This document shows positions 17,587 to 28,427 of a stretch of DNA of 64,000 nt, one piece after another. Position 1 is the stretch's first letter; each line of letters opens with the position of its first letter. A model generated the notes under the pieces. It made no database searches, was not told the DNA's origin, and saw only the letters and a program-made list of their open reading frames with translations. A program made the position numbers and the translations under genes. The stretch covers positions 1,944,001-2,008,000 of the forward strand of contig NZ_CP015423.1 in the NCBI RefSeq assembly GCF_001719045.1, in the 5' to 3' direction. Source of the DNA: Paenibacillus polymyxa (GTDB taxonomy: Bacteria > Bacillota > Bacilli > Paenibacillales > Paenibacillaceae).

Positions 17587-18648
17587 TTATGAACTGCCGG
17601 GTACATAAATCTGGTCAAAAATGCCTTTGTCGCTGAAATGCTTCTGCTGCGTCTCCTTCCATGTCCCGAATACATCCTTCAAGGTTACGAGCTCCAAGTT
17701 AGGAAATTGGTCCTTGAACTTTGCCGTCACACTCTCCAGTGTTGGGCGATAATAATTTTCGGCAGCAATGGTCTGCCCTTCTTCACTGTACAAATATTTC
17801 AGGTACGCGTCCGCCACCTCGCGTGTACCTTTTTTATCTACCACCTTATCGACTACTGCTACCGGAGGTTCAGCCAATATACTGATCGATGGATATACGA
17901 TATCGAATTTATCCGCACCCAGCTCCTTCACGGAGAGCAATGCTTCATTTTCCCATGCAATCAGTACATCGCCAATTCCACGCTCTACGAAAGTCGTTGT
18001 CGCTCCACGTGCTCCGCTATCCAGTACCGGCACATGCTTATACAGGTCCTGTACAAACTGCTGGGCTTTAGCTTCATCGTTATTGTTCTTCTTGAGCGCA
18101 TAGGCCCAGGCTGCAAGATAGTTCCAACGTGCCCCGCCCGAAGTTTTAGGATTCGGTGTAATAACTTGCACATCGCCACGGATTAAATCGTCCCAGTCCT
18201 TGATCCCTTTCGGGTTCCCTTTGCGCACCAGTAACACGATGGTTGAAGTGTACGGGGCGCTGTTATGCTCATATTTACTTTGCCACCCTTTAACAAATCC
18301 TTTTTCCTGTAGCGCATCAATATCGTAGCCCAGGGCCAGAGTTACCACGTCCGCATCCAGCCCGTCCTGCACAGAACGACTTTGCTTGCCAGATCCTCCA
18401 TGAGATTGCTTGATCGTAACCTTCTGTCCTTTTTCCTTCTCCCAATGGGCGGCAAACGCTTTATTATATGCCTCATACAGCTCACGGGTCGGATCATAAG
18501 AAACATTGAGCAACTCCACTTCCTTGGAACCGGCAGCAGAACTACCATCCGCCTGCGTCCCTCCCTTGCTTGCCCCGCAAGCGCTCAGCATAATCGTTAA
18601 AACCAAAGATAGTCCGAGAATAAGTCCACTTTTCCATTGCCTTTTCAT
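17587..18648 (-). CDS. Sulfate/thiosulfate-binding lipoprotein
   Basis: A 353-residue extracytoplasmic binding protein of the Sbp/CysP family. Signal peptide with lipobox LSACG; then [26 protein letters not shown] (anion-contacting loop), [14 protein letters not shown] and [21 protein letters not shown], all signature segments of sulfate-binding proteins. The Met at 18648 is chosen over one five codons earlier because GGGGTG sits six bases before it. First gene of sbp-cysT-cysW and preceded by a leader of about 210 nt that contains a terminator-like hairpin. Confidence 0.93.
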   Translation of the reverse strand: MKRQWKSGLILGLSLVLTIMLSACGASKGGTQADGSSAAGSKEVELLNVSYDPTRELYEAYNKAFAAHWEKEKGQKVTIKQSHGGSGKQSRSVQDGLDADVVTLALGYDIDALQEKGFVKGWQSKYEHNSAPYTSTIVLLVRKGNPKGIKDWDDLIRGDVQVITPNPKTSGGARWNYLAAWAYALKKNNNDEAKAQQFVQDLYKHVPVLDSGARGATTTFVERGIGDVLIAWENEALLSVKELGADKFDIVYPSISILAEPPVAVVDKVVDKKGTREVADAYLKYLYSEEGQTIAAENYYRPTLESVTAKFKDQFPNLELVTLKDVFGTWKETQQKHFSDKGIFDQIYVPGSS

Positions 18649-18710
18649 CAAGACACCCCGCATTCTATGTAATTTGTATTCATTTACGCCTGTTATTTAC
18701 AGACATAATC

Positions 18711-18815
18711 AAAAAAAGAGCGGAGAATTCCCTGATGCAGCTCTGATAGGTCAAACCTGTCGCGTGGACAGTGTCTGCCTGCTGTTCCTAGAGGTTCTCC
18801 GCCAAAATGGCGAGA
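18711..18815 (-). promoter_or_regulatory. Structured 5' leader with terminator-like hairpin (sulfate operon)
   Basis: Transcript from the promoter at 18864-18892 would contain, on the minus strand, a small hairpin CGCCA-TTT-TGGCG (18803-18815) whose 3' half shares GGCG with a long-range stem GCGGAGAA (18795-18802) / TTCTCCGC (18720-18727) followed by seven Ts. The two pairings cannot form together. Smaller stems (TGTC/GACA, GACAGG/CCTATC) lie in the large loop. No S-box or T-box consensus is present. Proposed transcription-attenuating leader; ligand or factor unknown. Confidence 0.45.
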
Positions 18816-18863
18816 TCATACTTTAATTCTTTAATTCCTACCTGTTTAATGAGTTATATGGAT

Positions 18864-18892
18864 ATAATACGAGAGTTTAGGAGTGATGTCAA
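18864..18892 (-). promoter_or_regulatory. Promoter of the sulfate transport operon
   Basis: Minus strand TTGACA (18887-18892), 17-bp spacer, TATTAT (18864-18869). Puts the start of transcription near 18857, about 210 nt before the sbp start codon. The remainder of 18893-19002 holds no gene. Confidence 0.75.
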
Positions 18893-19002
18893 ACCTTTTT
18901 TTGGTATGTATCATCTGTACTTTTCTTTCTTTAAAGGGGGGCAGTCAGAAACATGATATATGTTTCCGACCGTTTAGAGGTCATTTACACACGGAGTACG
19001 AC

Positions 19003-19686
19003 TTAGTTGGCAACCGTTTCAAGATTAATCGAAAAGACTCCAAAAAGCTTCGGATTGTCCGTAGCTCTTCTCAACCACAGTTCACCGGAACCCACCATGA
19101 CTCCCTGATAATTAACAAACAAATCATCTGTCTTTTGATTCACCAGCGCCTCGCGAATTGCGTCCGTAAAAATCTGATCATACTTGGCCAAAAAATCTTT
19201 CTTATTCGGAATCGTTAGCGACTTTTCACTATCATTAACACGCAGAGGGTACAAAATATAATCGGCCACTTTCTCCTTGTCATTGTCGGCAACTGCCTTC
19301 TGCAGCGCTTTGAACGTGTTCAAAAACGCTTTAGGATCTTGAATACCTGCTACCTCAAATGGATTTTGCGATGGATTGGAGACTGCCGGAGAAGAAGATG
19401 TATCCGATGAAGCAGCTGGAGCCGAAGGAGCTGACTTTTGTGCATCCGTACCGCTGTTTTCTGCACTCTCGCTCTCTTTCGCTGCTTTGTCACTTTGGGC
19501 TGAACCGCTACGATTACCACCGGCTCCGTTCTCGATTACGCTTGTACTGCTTCCAGTATCAATGGTTTCAGCATTCTTATCCTGACCACAGCCAGTAAGT
19601 GCTACAAAAGTAAGTGTAAGTAAAATGGCTGTGAGTGACAGCCTCCGTGACATCTTTTGATTACCGAATTCATGGTTTTTGGGCAC
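19003..19686 (-). CDS. Hypothetical lipoprotein
   Basis: A 227-residue lipoprotein: positively charged N-region, hydrophobic stretch, lipobox LTGCG, then a low-complexity Ser/Ala/Asn/Glu-rich linker of about 70 residues and a compact C-terminal domain (from about residue 108: DPKAFLNTFKALQKAVADNDKEK...). The C-terminal part, with a helix pair and GVMVGSGELWLR strand, has the feel of an NTF2-like fold but I do not recognise a named family. The GTG at 19686 has AAAGGA nine bases upstream and is preferred over an ATG eleven codons later that lacks a binding site. Function unknown. Confidence 0.75.
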   Translation of the reverse strand: MPKNHEFGNQKMSRRLSLTAILLTLTFVALTGCGQDKNAETIDTGSSTSVIENGAGGNRSGSAQSDKAAKESESAENSGTDAQKSAPSAPAASSDTSSSPAVSNPSQNPFEVAGIQDPKAFLNTFKALQKAVADNDKEKVADYILYPLRVNDSEKSLTIPNKKDFLAKYDQIFTDAIREALVNQKTDDLFVNYQGVMVGSGELWLRRATDNPKLFGVFSINLETVAN

Positions 19687-19802
19687 AACGGGTCATCCTT
19701 TCTGCTTTCTGCTCTGACCTATTCTGTTCATTAAGTCTTCAACCGTTCTATTGTAACATAAGTAGACTAATGACCGCATGTCGCCCCCTTTTTGGAAGGA
19801 GC

Positions 19803-20297
19803 TTACAGTGTAATATATGCGAAGGTTTTAACGTTTCCTTGCGATCCATCGTCCGTACTTACTTTCAAAATCATCTCTTTCAAGGAGTCATTTGCAGCTT
19901 CATCCTGCCCCTCTGGCTTTACAAACAGCAGATCGTGGCGTTCTCCCGGCTGCAACGTTTGGCTGGAAAACCCGCTCGTTGACCCTTGCAAGTCTAATCC
20001 ATTCGCACTATTGAGCTTGTATTGTACGGGTTGCTTTCCTGTATTCTTGATACTGATGTACAACTTGTGCCCCTCTTCAAATCTAAAGCTCGTTTGTCCT
20101 TGTCCTCCAAATTGCATTCTTTGGTCATGTACGATACGCTTCGCTACGCCCCCTTGCTCATTCTGCTTGCTAAGCGGTGCTGCCTGATGCGTTACACTCG
20201 CCGATGATGTAGTATGCGTGCTCGTTGAAAGATTAGCAAAAGTGGCATAACCCACAATTGCCCCTGCAACCCCCATCCAAACCCATTTCTCCACCAT
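19803..20297 (-). CDS. Hypothetical exported or membrane-anchored protein
   Basis: A 164-residue protein with one N-terminal hydrophobic segment (about residues 5-24, WVWMGVAGAIVGYATFANL) and no lipobox, then a Ser/Thr/Gln-rich linker and a beta-rich domain (KLYISIKNTGKQPVQYKLNS... LQPGERHDLLF) that resembles small Ig-like or Greek-key extracellular modules. GGAGG lies a few bases before the ATG, and only 28 bp separate it from the leucine-rich-repeat gene upstream, so the two are probably cotranscribed. No family recognised. Confidence 0.7.
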   Translation of the reverse strand: MVEKWVWMGVAGAIVGYATFANLSTSTHTTSSASVTHQAAPLSKQNEQGGVAKRIVHDQRMQFGGQGQTSFRFEEGHKLYISIKNTGKQPVQYKLNSANGLDLQGSTSGFSSQTLQPGERHDLLFVKPEGQDEAANDSLKEMILKVSTDDGSQGNVKTFAYITL

Positions 20298-20325
20298 TTG
20301 ATTTCCTCCTCTTCTTATCTATCCT

Positions 20326-21189
20326 TCAGTCGTCACCGTGATTGCACAGATGGAACGGCTTATCTTCTATAAGGAAGCGATCAAGCCAAGTCATTTTATA
20401 TATAAAGTCGGGTGCCGGGCGATCATAGCATCCACAGCTGATCCTCAGGCTTTTGAGCCGGGTCAGCTTGGCAATATCAGCCGGTAGCTCTTCCAAATCC
20501 GCTACTTGTATCGTCAGTGACTCCAACGATTCCAATTCGAACAAAGCATGCGGTAGTGTTCGTATATCCTGCTCGAAAATGGTCAGATGCTTCAGAGAAT
20601 GCAGTTCTCTAATCCGTTCCGGTATCTCCCTCAAGCCAAACGACATAAGCTCCACTCGATCCGGTTGATTCCGAATAGCATCGTTCAGAAAAACATCTAT
20701 ATTCTGATGATATTCAGGTTTGTGAATAAACACACCGGGGATAAGCTTCTCCAATTCATCCGCTTCTTCTGTAGCCATGTTTAGTCTACCTATTCGTTCG
20801 TGAGCTATGTTAATGATCCAATCCTCTCCATCCGCATTCTGGAAGCACAAATCTTCAGGCAATTGGGGATGTACCCAGGAAAACAGACTGGACGCCGCTT
20901 GCTTTAATAGTCCCCCTGCCTCAGGCGCACATTGGTATCGGTAAAATGTTCCTTGTGTGTAGGCAATGGAATGCATGCCCCTAATTTCCTCATATGAGTG
21001 TGTGGACAGTAAAAAAGGTTTCAATTGCTGTAACAATTCCTTGAACAGGACATCCTGGTCGATCACTCCATTCTCATCCTCTGTCGCCCATTTATGTATG
21101 CCTAGCATAAACGTGTCTGCCCGTTCCATAGCATAATCAATCAGTCTTTCATAGGCTGCCCCCCGAACATCGCTGTATAATCTGAACAT
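20326..21189 (-). CDS. Leucine-rich-repeat domain protein
   Basis: A 287-residue cytoplasmic protein. The N-terminal 160 residues have no recognised domain; the C-terminal part shows about four LRR units of the SHOC2/plant type (for example REIPERIRELHSLKHLTIF, TLPHALFELESLESLTIQ, ELPADIAKLTRLKSLRIS). The frame is open for 28 more codons upstream, but that segment includes the terminator of pdp; ATG at 21189, preceded by GGGGGAGAGAC, is the credible start. LRR proteins of this kind usually mediate protein contacts; partner unknown. Confidence 0.75.
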   Translation of the reverse strand: MFRLYSDVRGAAYERLIDYAMERADTFMLGIHKWATEDENGVIDQDVLFKELLQQLKPFLLSTHSYEEIRGMHSIAYTQGTFYRYQCAPEAGGLLKQAASSLFSWVHPQLPEDLCFQNADGEDWIINIAHERIGRLNMATEEADELEKLIPGVFIHKPEYHQNIDVFLNDAIRNQPDRVELMSFGLREIPERIRELHSLKHLTIFEQDIRTLPHALFELESLESLTIQVADLEELPADIAKLTRLKSLRISCGCYDRPAPDFIYKMTWLDRFLIEDKPFHLCNHGDD

Positions 21190-21222
21190 GTCTCTCCCCC
21201 TCTGTGCCCTCCGCCTTACAAT

Positions 21223-21255
21223 AAAAAAAGCCGAACTCATATCTATTATGAGTCC
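21223..21255 (-). terminator. Terminator of the deo operon (after pdp)
   Basis: Minus strand GGACTCATA / TATGAGTTC stem (one G-T pair), 5-base loop, then GGC and seven Ts. Confidence 0.8.
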
Positions 21256-21320
21256 AGCTGTCATATTTTTCAAACTTAATCAAAGACACCCAATACGACT
21301 TTTTGTATAGGGCTTACCGC

Positions 21321-22622
21321 TTACTCTGTCACCGTTCCGTAGATCAGCACTGGTGCTTCCGCATGATCCGCAATACGGATGTTCGCGTAGATTTTCTCCA
21401 GTACTTGAGCTACATCTTCACGGTTCGCATGGATGGTAACCAGTGAATCGCCTTTTTGAACAGCATCCCCGACCTTTTTGTTCAGCATCAAGCCGACAGC
21501 CAGATCAATCTCGGATTCTTTGGTCGCACGTCCTGCTCCAAGCAACATCGCAGCGGTACCGATTTCGTCAGCCACGATTTCAGCTACCACACCGTCCTGC
21601 TTCGCAGGCACCTCAATAAGATACTGTGCTTGTGGCAAGCGTTCAGGATGATCCACCACAGAAGCGTCACCACCCTGATTCGCAATAAACTCTTTGAATT
21701 TCTCCAGTGCTTTTCCATTGCGAATGACTTCTTTGAGCTTTTCTTCGGCGTTTTCCAGGGATTCTGCTTTCCCTGCCAAAAATACCATCTGACTGCCCAA
21801 AGCCATACACAGCTCTTCCAGATCTTTCGGTCCTTCGCCACGCAGCGTATCAATCGCTTCTTTCACTTCCAGCGAGTTACCGATGGCCAGACCCAGCGGT
21901 TGACTCATATCGGAAATGACTGCCATCGTTTTGCGACCCACATTGTTACCGATGCTCACCATGGCATGTGCCAGTGCTTTGGCATCATCTACGGTTTTCA
22001 TAAATGCGCCTGCACCTGTTTTTACATCGAGCACGATGGCATCGGAGCCGGCAGCGATTTTCTTACTCATAATCGAGCTGGCAATCAGCGGAATCGAGTT
22101 GACCGTCGCCGTAACGTCACGCAAGGCATAGAGCTTTTTGTCCGCAGGTGTCAGGTTGCCGCTTTGTCCGATGACCGCAATTTTGCTGCGATTCACCAAA
22201 TCCACAAATTCGTCCTTGCTGATTTCGACGTGGAAGCCTGCAATAGCCTCCAACTTGTCGATTGTTCCTCCGGTATGCCCGAGGCCGCGGCCTGACATTT
22301 TGGCTACCGGAATGTCCAAGGCCGCTACGAGTGGAGCCAGTACCAGCGTTGTTGTATCACCCACACCGCCAGTGGAATGCTTATCGACCTTTACACCTTC
22401 AATCGCGGACAGATCAATGGTATCACCCGAATGAACCATCGCCATCGTCAGATCAGCGCGTTCGCGTTCAGTCATATCTTTGAAGAAAATGGACATCGCC
22501 AATGCACTGACTTGATAATCGGGAATTTCACCCTGAGTATAGCCTTGGATAATAAAATTAATTTCCTCCGTACTCAGTTCTTTTCCGTCACGTTTTTTCT
22601 CAATCAAGTCTACCATTCTCAT
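21321..22622 (-). CDS. pdp: Pyrimidine-nucleoside phosphorylase
   Basis: A 433-residue enzyme of the thymidine/pyrimidine-nucleoside phosphorylase family that cleaves uridine, deoxyuridine and thymidine with phosphate. Visible: [12 protein letters not shown] phosphate loop (about residues 81-92), [20 protein letters not shown], and the C-terminal lysine-containing lipoyl-like domain ending near [10 protein letters not shown]. Length equals the Bacillus enzyme. ATG with GGAG nine bases upstream. Last gene of the deo operon, 32 bp after deoD. Confidence 0.95.
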   Translation of the reverse strand: MRMVDLIEKKRDGKELSTEEINFIIQGYTQGEIPDYQVSALAMSIFFKDMTERERADLTMAMVHSGDTIDLSAIEGVKVDKHSTGGVGDTTTLVLAPLVAALDIPVAKMSGRGLGHTGGTIDKLEAIAGFHVEISKDEFVDLVNRSKIAVIGQSGNLTPADKKLYALRDVTATVNSIPLIASSIMSKKIAAGSDAIVLDVKTGAGAFMKTVDDAKALAHAMVSIGNNVGRKTMAVISDMSQPLGLAIGNSLEVKEAIDTLRGEGPKDLEELCMALGSQMVFLAGKAESLENAEEKLKEVIRNGKALEKFKEFIANQGGDASVVDHPERLPQAQYLIEVPAKQDGVVAEIVADEIGTAAMLLGAGRATKESEIDLAVGLMLNKKVGDAVQKGDSLVTIHANREDVAQVLEKIYANIRIADHAEAPVLIYGTVTE

Positions 22623-22654
22623 ATGTCATTTCTCCTCACTGTGCGTATGATCGT

Positions 22655-23362
22655 TTACAGAGATACTGCTGTATCCAGTGCAACTTCCATCATTTCTTTA
22701 AAGGTTGTTTGCCGTTCTTCCGCGGTCGTTTCTTCCCCCGTCAGCAAATGATCGCTTACCGTCAGAATCGTCAGTGCGTTTACGCCAAACTTGGCTGCCA
22801 ACGTATATAAAGCCGAAGTTTCCATCTCTACACCCAGCACGCCGTATTCCATCAGCTTTTGTACCACTGATTTGTCATCACGGTAGAAGCTGTCTGAGCT
22901 GAATACATTACCGACATGCATGTTCAAGCCTTTGGCAACACCACGATCATAAGCGCCCTTCAATAGATCGAAGCTGGCAATCGGCGAGTAGTCGTAGCCG
23001 CCAAAGATATGGCGGTTCATACCGGAATCCGTACAGGATGCCTGTGCCAAAATGACGTCACGAACGTGCACATGCTCCTTCATTCCGCCGCATGTACCTA
23101 CGCGGAACAGGTTTTTCACACCGTATTCGCTAATCAGTTCGTTGACATAAATACTGATTGAAGGCAGCCCCATCCCAGTTCCCTGCACAGATAGGCGTTT
23201 GCCTTGGTACGTACCCGTGAATCCGAGCATTCCGCGAACCTCGTTGTAACAGATCACGTCCTCCAGATACGTTTCAGCAATAAATTTTGCCCGTAGCGGG
23301 TCTCCTGGCAGCAAAATCGTTTCTGCAATTTCTCCGGGTTTGGCTCCAATGTGTACACTCAT
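22655..23362 (-). CDS. deoD: Purine-nucleoside phosphorylase, DeoD type
   Basis: A 235-residue trimeric/hexameric NP-I family phosphorylase acting on purine (deoxy)nucleosides. Motifs: [14 protein letters not shown] (phosphate site), [30 protein letters not shown], and SDH near the C-terminus (catalytic Asp). The frame opens ten codons earlier at 23392, but GGAGG precedes ATG 23362, which starts the conserved [13 protein letters not shown]. 88 bp downstream of deoB. Confidence 0.95.
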   Translation of the reverse strand: MSVHIGAKPGEIAETILLPGDPLRAKFIAETYLEDVICYNEVRGMLGFTGTYQGKRLSVQGTGMGLPSISIYVNELISEYGVKNLFRVGTCGGMKEHVHVRDVILAQASCTDSGMNRHIFGGYDYSPIASFDLLKGAYDRGVAKGLNMHVGNVFSSDSFYRDDKSVVQKLMEYGVLGVEMETSALYTLAAKFGVNALTILTVSDHLLTGEETTAEERQTTFKEMMEVALDTAVSL

Positions 23363-23450
23363 ATTTTTTATTCCTCCGTCCCATTTGTCCATGCTTGTAT
23401 CGTTATTTATATCGTTACTAGTAATCTTGCTTACTCTTGCTAGTCCTTGA

Positions 23451-24635
23451 TTACTGAAGCTCTGCCAAAAAGCTCGTTCCGTGTTCAGGCAGTTTTACAC
23501 CAAAGTTATCTGCTACAGTCGCTCCAATATCAGCAAAGGTTTTACGAACCGCAAGCTCCTTGCCCCCAGCTGTAAAACGCGGGGAATATGCCAGCAAAGG
23601 TACATATTCGCGGGTGTGATCCGTTCCACGATACGTCGGGTCATTCCCATGATCTGCAGTGATGATCAGCAGATCGTCATCGGTCATTTTGGCAAAAACC
23701 TCTGGCAGACGCGCATCGTAATCGTCCAAAGCTTGACCATATCCCTGCGGATCACGACGGTGACCGTATACAGCGTCAAAGTCCACCAAATTCAGAAAGC
23801 TTAATCCGGTGAAGTTCTCATCGAGCGTAGCCACCAGCTTATCCATGCCGTCCATATTGGACACCGTACGCACCGCCTTCGTCACACCCTCACCGTCATA
23901 AATGTCGGAGATTTTACCCAAGGCGATCACATCCAGGCCTGCATCCTTCAGCTCGTTCATGGTGGTGCGACCAAACGGCTTGAGCGCATAATCATGTCGA
24001 TTGGAGGTACGGGAGAAGTTCCCTGCCTCGCCTACGAACGGACGTGCAATAATGCGACCCAGCATGTACGGATCTTCCAGCGTGATTTTACGGCAGAACT
24101 CGCAAATCTCATAGAGCTCCTTCAAAGGTACAACTTCCTCATGCGCCGCAATTTGCAGCACAGAGTCCGCCGAGGTATAGATGATGAGCGCTCCAGTTTT
24201 CACGTGTTCTTCGCCCAGTTCATCAATGATTTCCGTTCCGCTAGCAGGCTTATTGCCAATAACTTTGCGACCTGTGTGCTCCTCAATGCGTTGAATCAGC
24301 TCATCCGGGAACCCATCAGGAAATACACGGAAAGGAACTGCAATGTTCAAGCCCATGATTTCCCAATGGCCCGTCATCGTATCCTTGCCATTGGACGCTT
24401 CCTGCATCTTAGTGTAATACGCGAGCGGCTTGTCGGCCGCTGCTACCCCTTCTATGGAACGAATATTGGACAGACCGAGCTTACCCATATTCGGCATCTT
24501 CAGGCCACCGCGTTCGCGGGCAATATGACCGAGCGTATCTACATCGTAATCATCAAACTGGGCAGCATCCAGCGCTTCGCCGATACCAACCGAGTCCATA
24601 ACCACCAAGTGAATCCGTTTGAATTTAGACATCAT
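23451..24635 (-). CDS. deoB: Phosphopentomutase
   Basis: A 394-residue alkaline-phosphatase-superfamily enzyme that interconverts (deoxy)ribose 1- and 5-phosphate, linking the phosphorylases to DeoC. Visible: [16 protein letters not shown] (metal and nucleophile region), [26 protein letters not shown], and [21 protein letters not shown] metal ligands near the C-terminus. Two ATGs in tandem follow AGGAAAGGATTTTT; the first is used. 29 bp after nupC. Confidence 0.96.
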   Translation of the reverse strand: MMSKFKRIHLVVMDSVGIGEALDAAQFDDYDVDTLGHIARERGGLKMPNMGKLGLSNIRSIEGVAAADKPLAYYTKMQEASNGKDTMTGHWEIMGLNIAVPFRVFPDGFPDELIQRIEEHTGRKVIGNKPASGTEIIDELGEEHVKTGALIIYTSADSVLQIAAHEEVVPLKELYEICEFCRKITLEDPYMLGRIIARPFVGEAGNFSRTSNRHDYALKPFGRTTMNELKDAGLDVIALGKISDIYDGEGVTKAVRTVSNMDGMDKLVATLDENFTGLSFLNLVDFDAVYGHRRDPQGYGQALDDYDARLPEVFAKMTDDDLLIITADHGNDPTYRGTDHTREYVPLLAYSPRFTAGGKELAVRKTFADIGATVADNFGVKLPEHGTSFLAELQ

Positions 24636-24664
24636 AAAAATCCTTTCCTGACTCGCTGTTTTTT

Positions 24665-25843
24665 TTACAAAAACAACCCTGCAATCGTTGCCGACAGCAC
24701 GCTAACCAGCGTTGCCCCGTACAACAGCTTCAGACCAAAGCGGGCCACCACATTTCCCTGTTTTTCATGCAGACCCTTCACAGCCCCGGAAATGATACCG
24801 ATGGATGAGAAGTTAGCAAAGGATACGAGGAATACCGATACGATCCCGACCGTGCGCTCCGACAAGCCTGTTTGCTTGGTCAGATCCAGCATGGCCACGA
24901 ATTCGTTGGATACGAGTTTGGTAGCCATAATGCTGCCCGCCTGAACGGCTTCGTTCCACGGAATACCCATGACAAAAGCGAAAGGCGCAAACACATATCC
25001 AAGCAGCGCCTGAAAGCTGATTCCAAACAACCAGGAGAAAATTCCGTTAACCATGGCAATCAGCGCCACAAAACCGATCAGCATTGCAGCTACCGTAATA
25101 GCAACCTTGAAACCGTCCATAATATATTCCCCGAGCATTTCGAAGAAGGACTGCTTCTCTTCCTCCTGAACCTCCAGTAAATCGTCTTCCTTCTCAATCT
25201 TGTACGGATTAATAATGGAAGCGATAATAAAGCCGCCGAACAGGTTCAATACCAAAGCTGTGACCACATATTTGGGATTTAACATTTGCATGTAAGCTCC
25301 CACAATCGACATGGACACTGTAGACATCGCAGACGCACACAGCGTATACAACCGATGTTTTGGCAGCAGACCAATTTGCTTCTTAACGGAAATAAACACC
25401 TCGGATTGACCCAAGATAGCCGAAGCTACAGCGTTGTAGGATTCCAGTTTACCCATTCCGTTTACTTTGCTCAAGACAAGCCCGATATATTTAATAATAA
25501 AAGGCAACACTTTTACATATTGCAAAATACCAATCAGCGCGGATATGAACACGATTGGCAGCAGTACACCGATAAAGAACGGTGCTGCTCCTTCATTCGC
25601 AATTCCGCCAAAAACGAAGTTAATCCCTTCCATAGCATAATCAATCAGACTTTTAAACCCTTTTGCAAAACCTTTGACTAGAATTTCACCAATCCCTGTA
25701 TTCAGCAATACAAAAGCTAGCGCCGCCTGCAACACAACCATAACCACCAGCGGACGATATCTGATTTTGCGCTTGTCACTGCTGGCAACGTAAGTAAGTG
25801 CAAATACAACAAGCAGTCCCACCAGAGCGATTACATATTTCAT
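24665..25843 (-). CDS. nupC: Concentrative nucleoside transporter NupC
   Basis: A 392-residue CNT-family proton- or sodium-coupled nucleoside permease. Hydrophobic throughout with the CNT core signatures [12 protein letters not shown] and [13 protein letters not shown], and [16 protein letters not shown] near the C-terminus. The product imports nucleosides for the enzymes encoded on either side. A cre-like site and a terminator hairpin both sit between cdd and this gene, so the distal four genes may be tuned separately from deoC-cdd. Confidence 0.94.
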   Translation of the reverse strand: MKYVIALVGLLVVFALTYVASSDKRKIRYRPLVVMVVLQAALAFVLLNTGIGEILVKGFAKGFKSLIDYAMEGINFVFGGIANEGAAPFFIGVLLPIVFISALIGILQYVKVLPFIIKYIGLVLSKVNGMGKLESYNAVASAILGQSEVFISVKKQIGLLPKHRLYTLCASAMSTVSMSIVGAYMQMLNPKYVVTALVLNLFGGFIIASIINPYKIEKEDDLLEVQEEEKQSFFEMLGEYIMDGFKVAITVAAMLIGFVALIAMVNGIFSWLFGISFQALLGYVFAPFAFVMGIPWNEAVQAGSIMATKLVSNEFVAMLDLTKQTGLSERTVGIVSVFLVSFANFSSIGIISGAVKGLHEKQGNVVARFGLKLLYGATLVSVLSATIAGLFL

Positions 25844-25862
25844 TTAATTTCCCCCTCATTAC

Positions 25863-25876
25863 ATTAAGCGCTTACA
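25863..25876 (-). promoter_or_regulatory. cre-like site upstream of nupC
   Basis: Minus strand TGTAAGCGCTTAAT fits the CcpA consensus TGWAARCGNTWNCW at 13 of 14 positions and carries the symmetric core AAGCGCTT. It lies 20 bp before the nupC start codon. Confidence 0.65.
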
Positions 25877-25884
25877 TTACCCAT

Positions 25885-25918
25885 AAAAAGAATGCGCCCC
25901 AAAGAGGCATTCTTTTTT
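25885..25918 (-). terminator. Internal terminator between cdd and nupC
   Basis: Stem AAAAAGAATGC / GCATTCTTTTT with a 12-base loop, immediately after the cdd stop codon. Likely partial, dividing the operon. Confidence 0.75.
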
Positions 25919-27008
<1,090 letters not shown>

Positions 27009-27076
27009 ATCTAAAAGCTCCTTCATTAGATAAATAGTGTGAAGACAAAAGTCATTTATTTCTCTGTGATGAGACC

Positions 27077-27128
27077 ATCATAGCACGGCTTTGAACATAT
27101 GTAAAACACATTTTGAAATTATGTTCAA
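27077..27128 (-). promoter_or_regulatory. deoC promoter with DeoR operator
   Basis: Minus strand TTTACA (27100-27105), 17-bp spacer, TATGAT (27077-27082). Just upstream lies TTGAAATTATGTTCAA (27113-27128, plus strand), matching the Bacillus DeoR palindrome TTGAAATTTTGTTCAA at 15 of 16 positions. A half-site TTGAACAT (27091-27098) lies within the promoter spacer. Confidence 0.75.
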
Positions 27129-27216
27129 GCTTATGCACAAGGCGTCACCTACAATTCATATTACCCTGTAGGGACGTGCCATAACCGTATATTTTGCTGG
27201 GTTGAGACGACTTGCT

Positions 27217-28152
27217 CTATTGTAAAAGTGCTTGAGCCGTAAACTGATCCGTCACCAAAATATTCGCATACTTGCCACGCAGCGATGCTCGAATGGCCTC
27301 CACTTTACGCTGGCCTCCAGCGACCAGAATGGACTTCTCCTTCTTTCGCAAATCAGGCAAATCAATCCCGACGGTACGGCTATTGATTTCCTGACTGCAT
27401 ATATTGCCCTCAGCGTCAAAAAAGCGCGAGCAAATATCGCCCTTGCCAATTCTTTGCAGTAGCTTCTGCTCTTCCCCGTTAAAATAGCCCAATCGGAACA
27501 GCAACGCATCCTCCTTGACCGTCCCCACCGTAAACACAGCGATGTTCGCCTGCTTGCCAAGTTCGATAATGCGCTGGATATGCCGATCCTCCTCGACCAT
27601 TTTCTTAACAGCGTGACTGTCGAAAATCACAGGCAGCGGTAAATACCTTGCTATGGTATGAAAGGCTTCTGCGAACAAATTCACGGTTTCCACGGCATAT
27701 GTGTTGACATGTGAATGGCTCACGCCTCCTTTGAGCTGAACCACCTCAACACCCTTGACCTGCTTTTGTTGGAGATGAAGCGCCACGGCATGCATTGTTG
27801 TTCCCCATGTCACTCCAATAATATCAGCATCCTGTACCGTTTCATGCAAATAATCGGCTGCTTTTTTGCTAATATGCTTCTTAATCTCCTGATATTCATT
27901 TAACGGTGAATAACAGACTAACACGGTATCCAGTCCGAATTTCTTCTTCACCTGCTCTCCGAGCGCGTCCATATCCTCCATCGGGTCCACAATACTGATC
28001 CGCACGTATCCCTGTTCCTTGGCAGCCTGAAGTAACCGCGATACCGTAGGACGCGAAACCCCGAGTCTGACTGCGATATCTTGCTGACTGTAGTCGTTTA
28101 GATAGTATAATCTGGCTGCCTCGATACTTAATCGCTGCTTTTCATGATCCAT
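27217..28152 (-). CDS. deoR: Deoxyribonucleoside regulator DeoR (SorC family)
   Basis: A 311-residue repressor: N-terminal HTH (YSQQDIAVRLGVSRPTVSRLLQ, residues 21-42) and a SorC-type sugar-phosphate-binding domain (GVTWGTTM, LKGGVSH, GKQANIAVFTVGTV, GDICSRFFD). Sequence follows Bacillus subtilis DeoR closely over its whole length. Same strand as and 208 bp upstream of deoC, with its operator in that gap, as in Bacillus. Expected to release DNA on binding deoxyribose 5-phosphate. Confidence 0.95.
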   Translation of the reverse strand: MDHEKQRLSIEAARLYYLNDYSQQDIAVRLGVSRPTVSRLLQAAKEQGYVRISIVDPMEDMDALGEQVKKKFGLDTVLVCYSPLNEYQEIKKHISKKAADYLHETVQDADIIGVTWGTTMHAVALHLQQKQVKGVEVVQLKGGVSHSHVNTYAVETVNLFAEAFHTIARYLPLPVIFDSHAVKKMVEEDRHIQRIIELGKQANIAVFTVGTVKEDALLFRLGYFNGEEQKLLQRIGKGDICSRFFDAEGNICSQEINSRTVGIDLPDLRKKEKSILVAGGQRKVEAIRASLRGKYANILVTDQFTAQALLQ

Positions 28153-28427
28153 TCTACCTCAACCCGCTTATCTTAAAATGTAGTGCCATCGGACACAGCT
28201 TTAGTCCCCAACATTATATATGAAGGGAAACGTGAAGCCACGCCTTAGCCGTATGATTGTTAATTTGGAAGATTTAACTGCTCGTTTGTGATATTCTGTG
28301 ATTAACTACAACTACTTTACCGCATTCTCAACTTTATCGTTCCATCTGTCAAAACGCAATAGCTAACCCATTTTACCGCTCATTCACAACCTGTGATGGC
28401 TTATCTGAATATGTAAGGAGAATTGCT

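Noticed and set aside
18648..18892. S-box (SAM-I) or T-box leader before the sulfate operon
   Set aside because: The conserved S-box core (GAGGG...GCCCGAUGAAACCCGGCAACC-type) and the T-box AGGGUGGNACCGCG are both missing.
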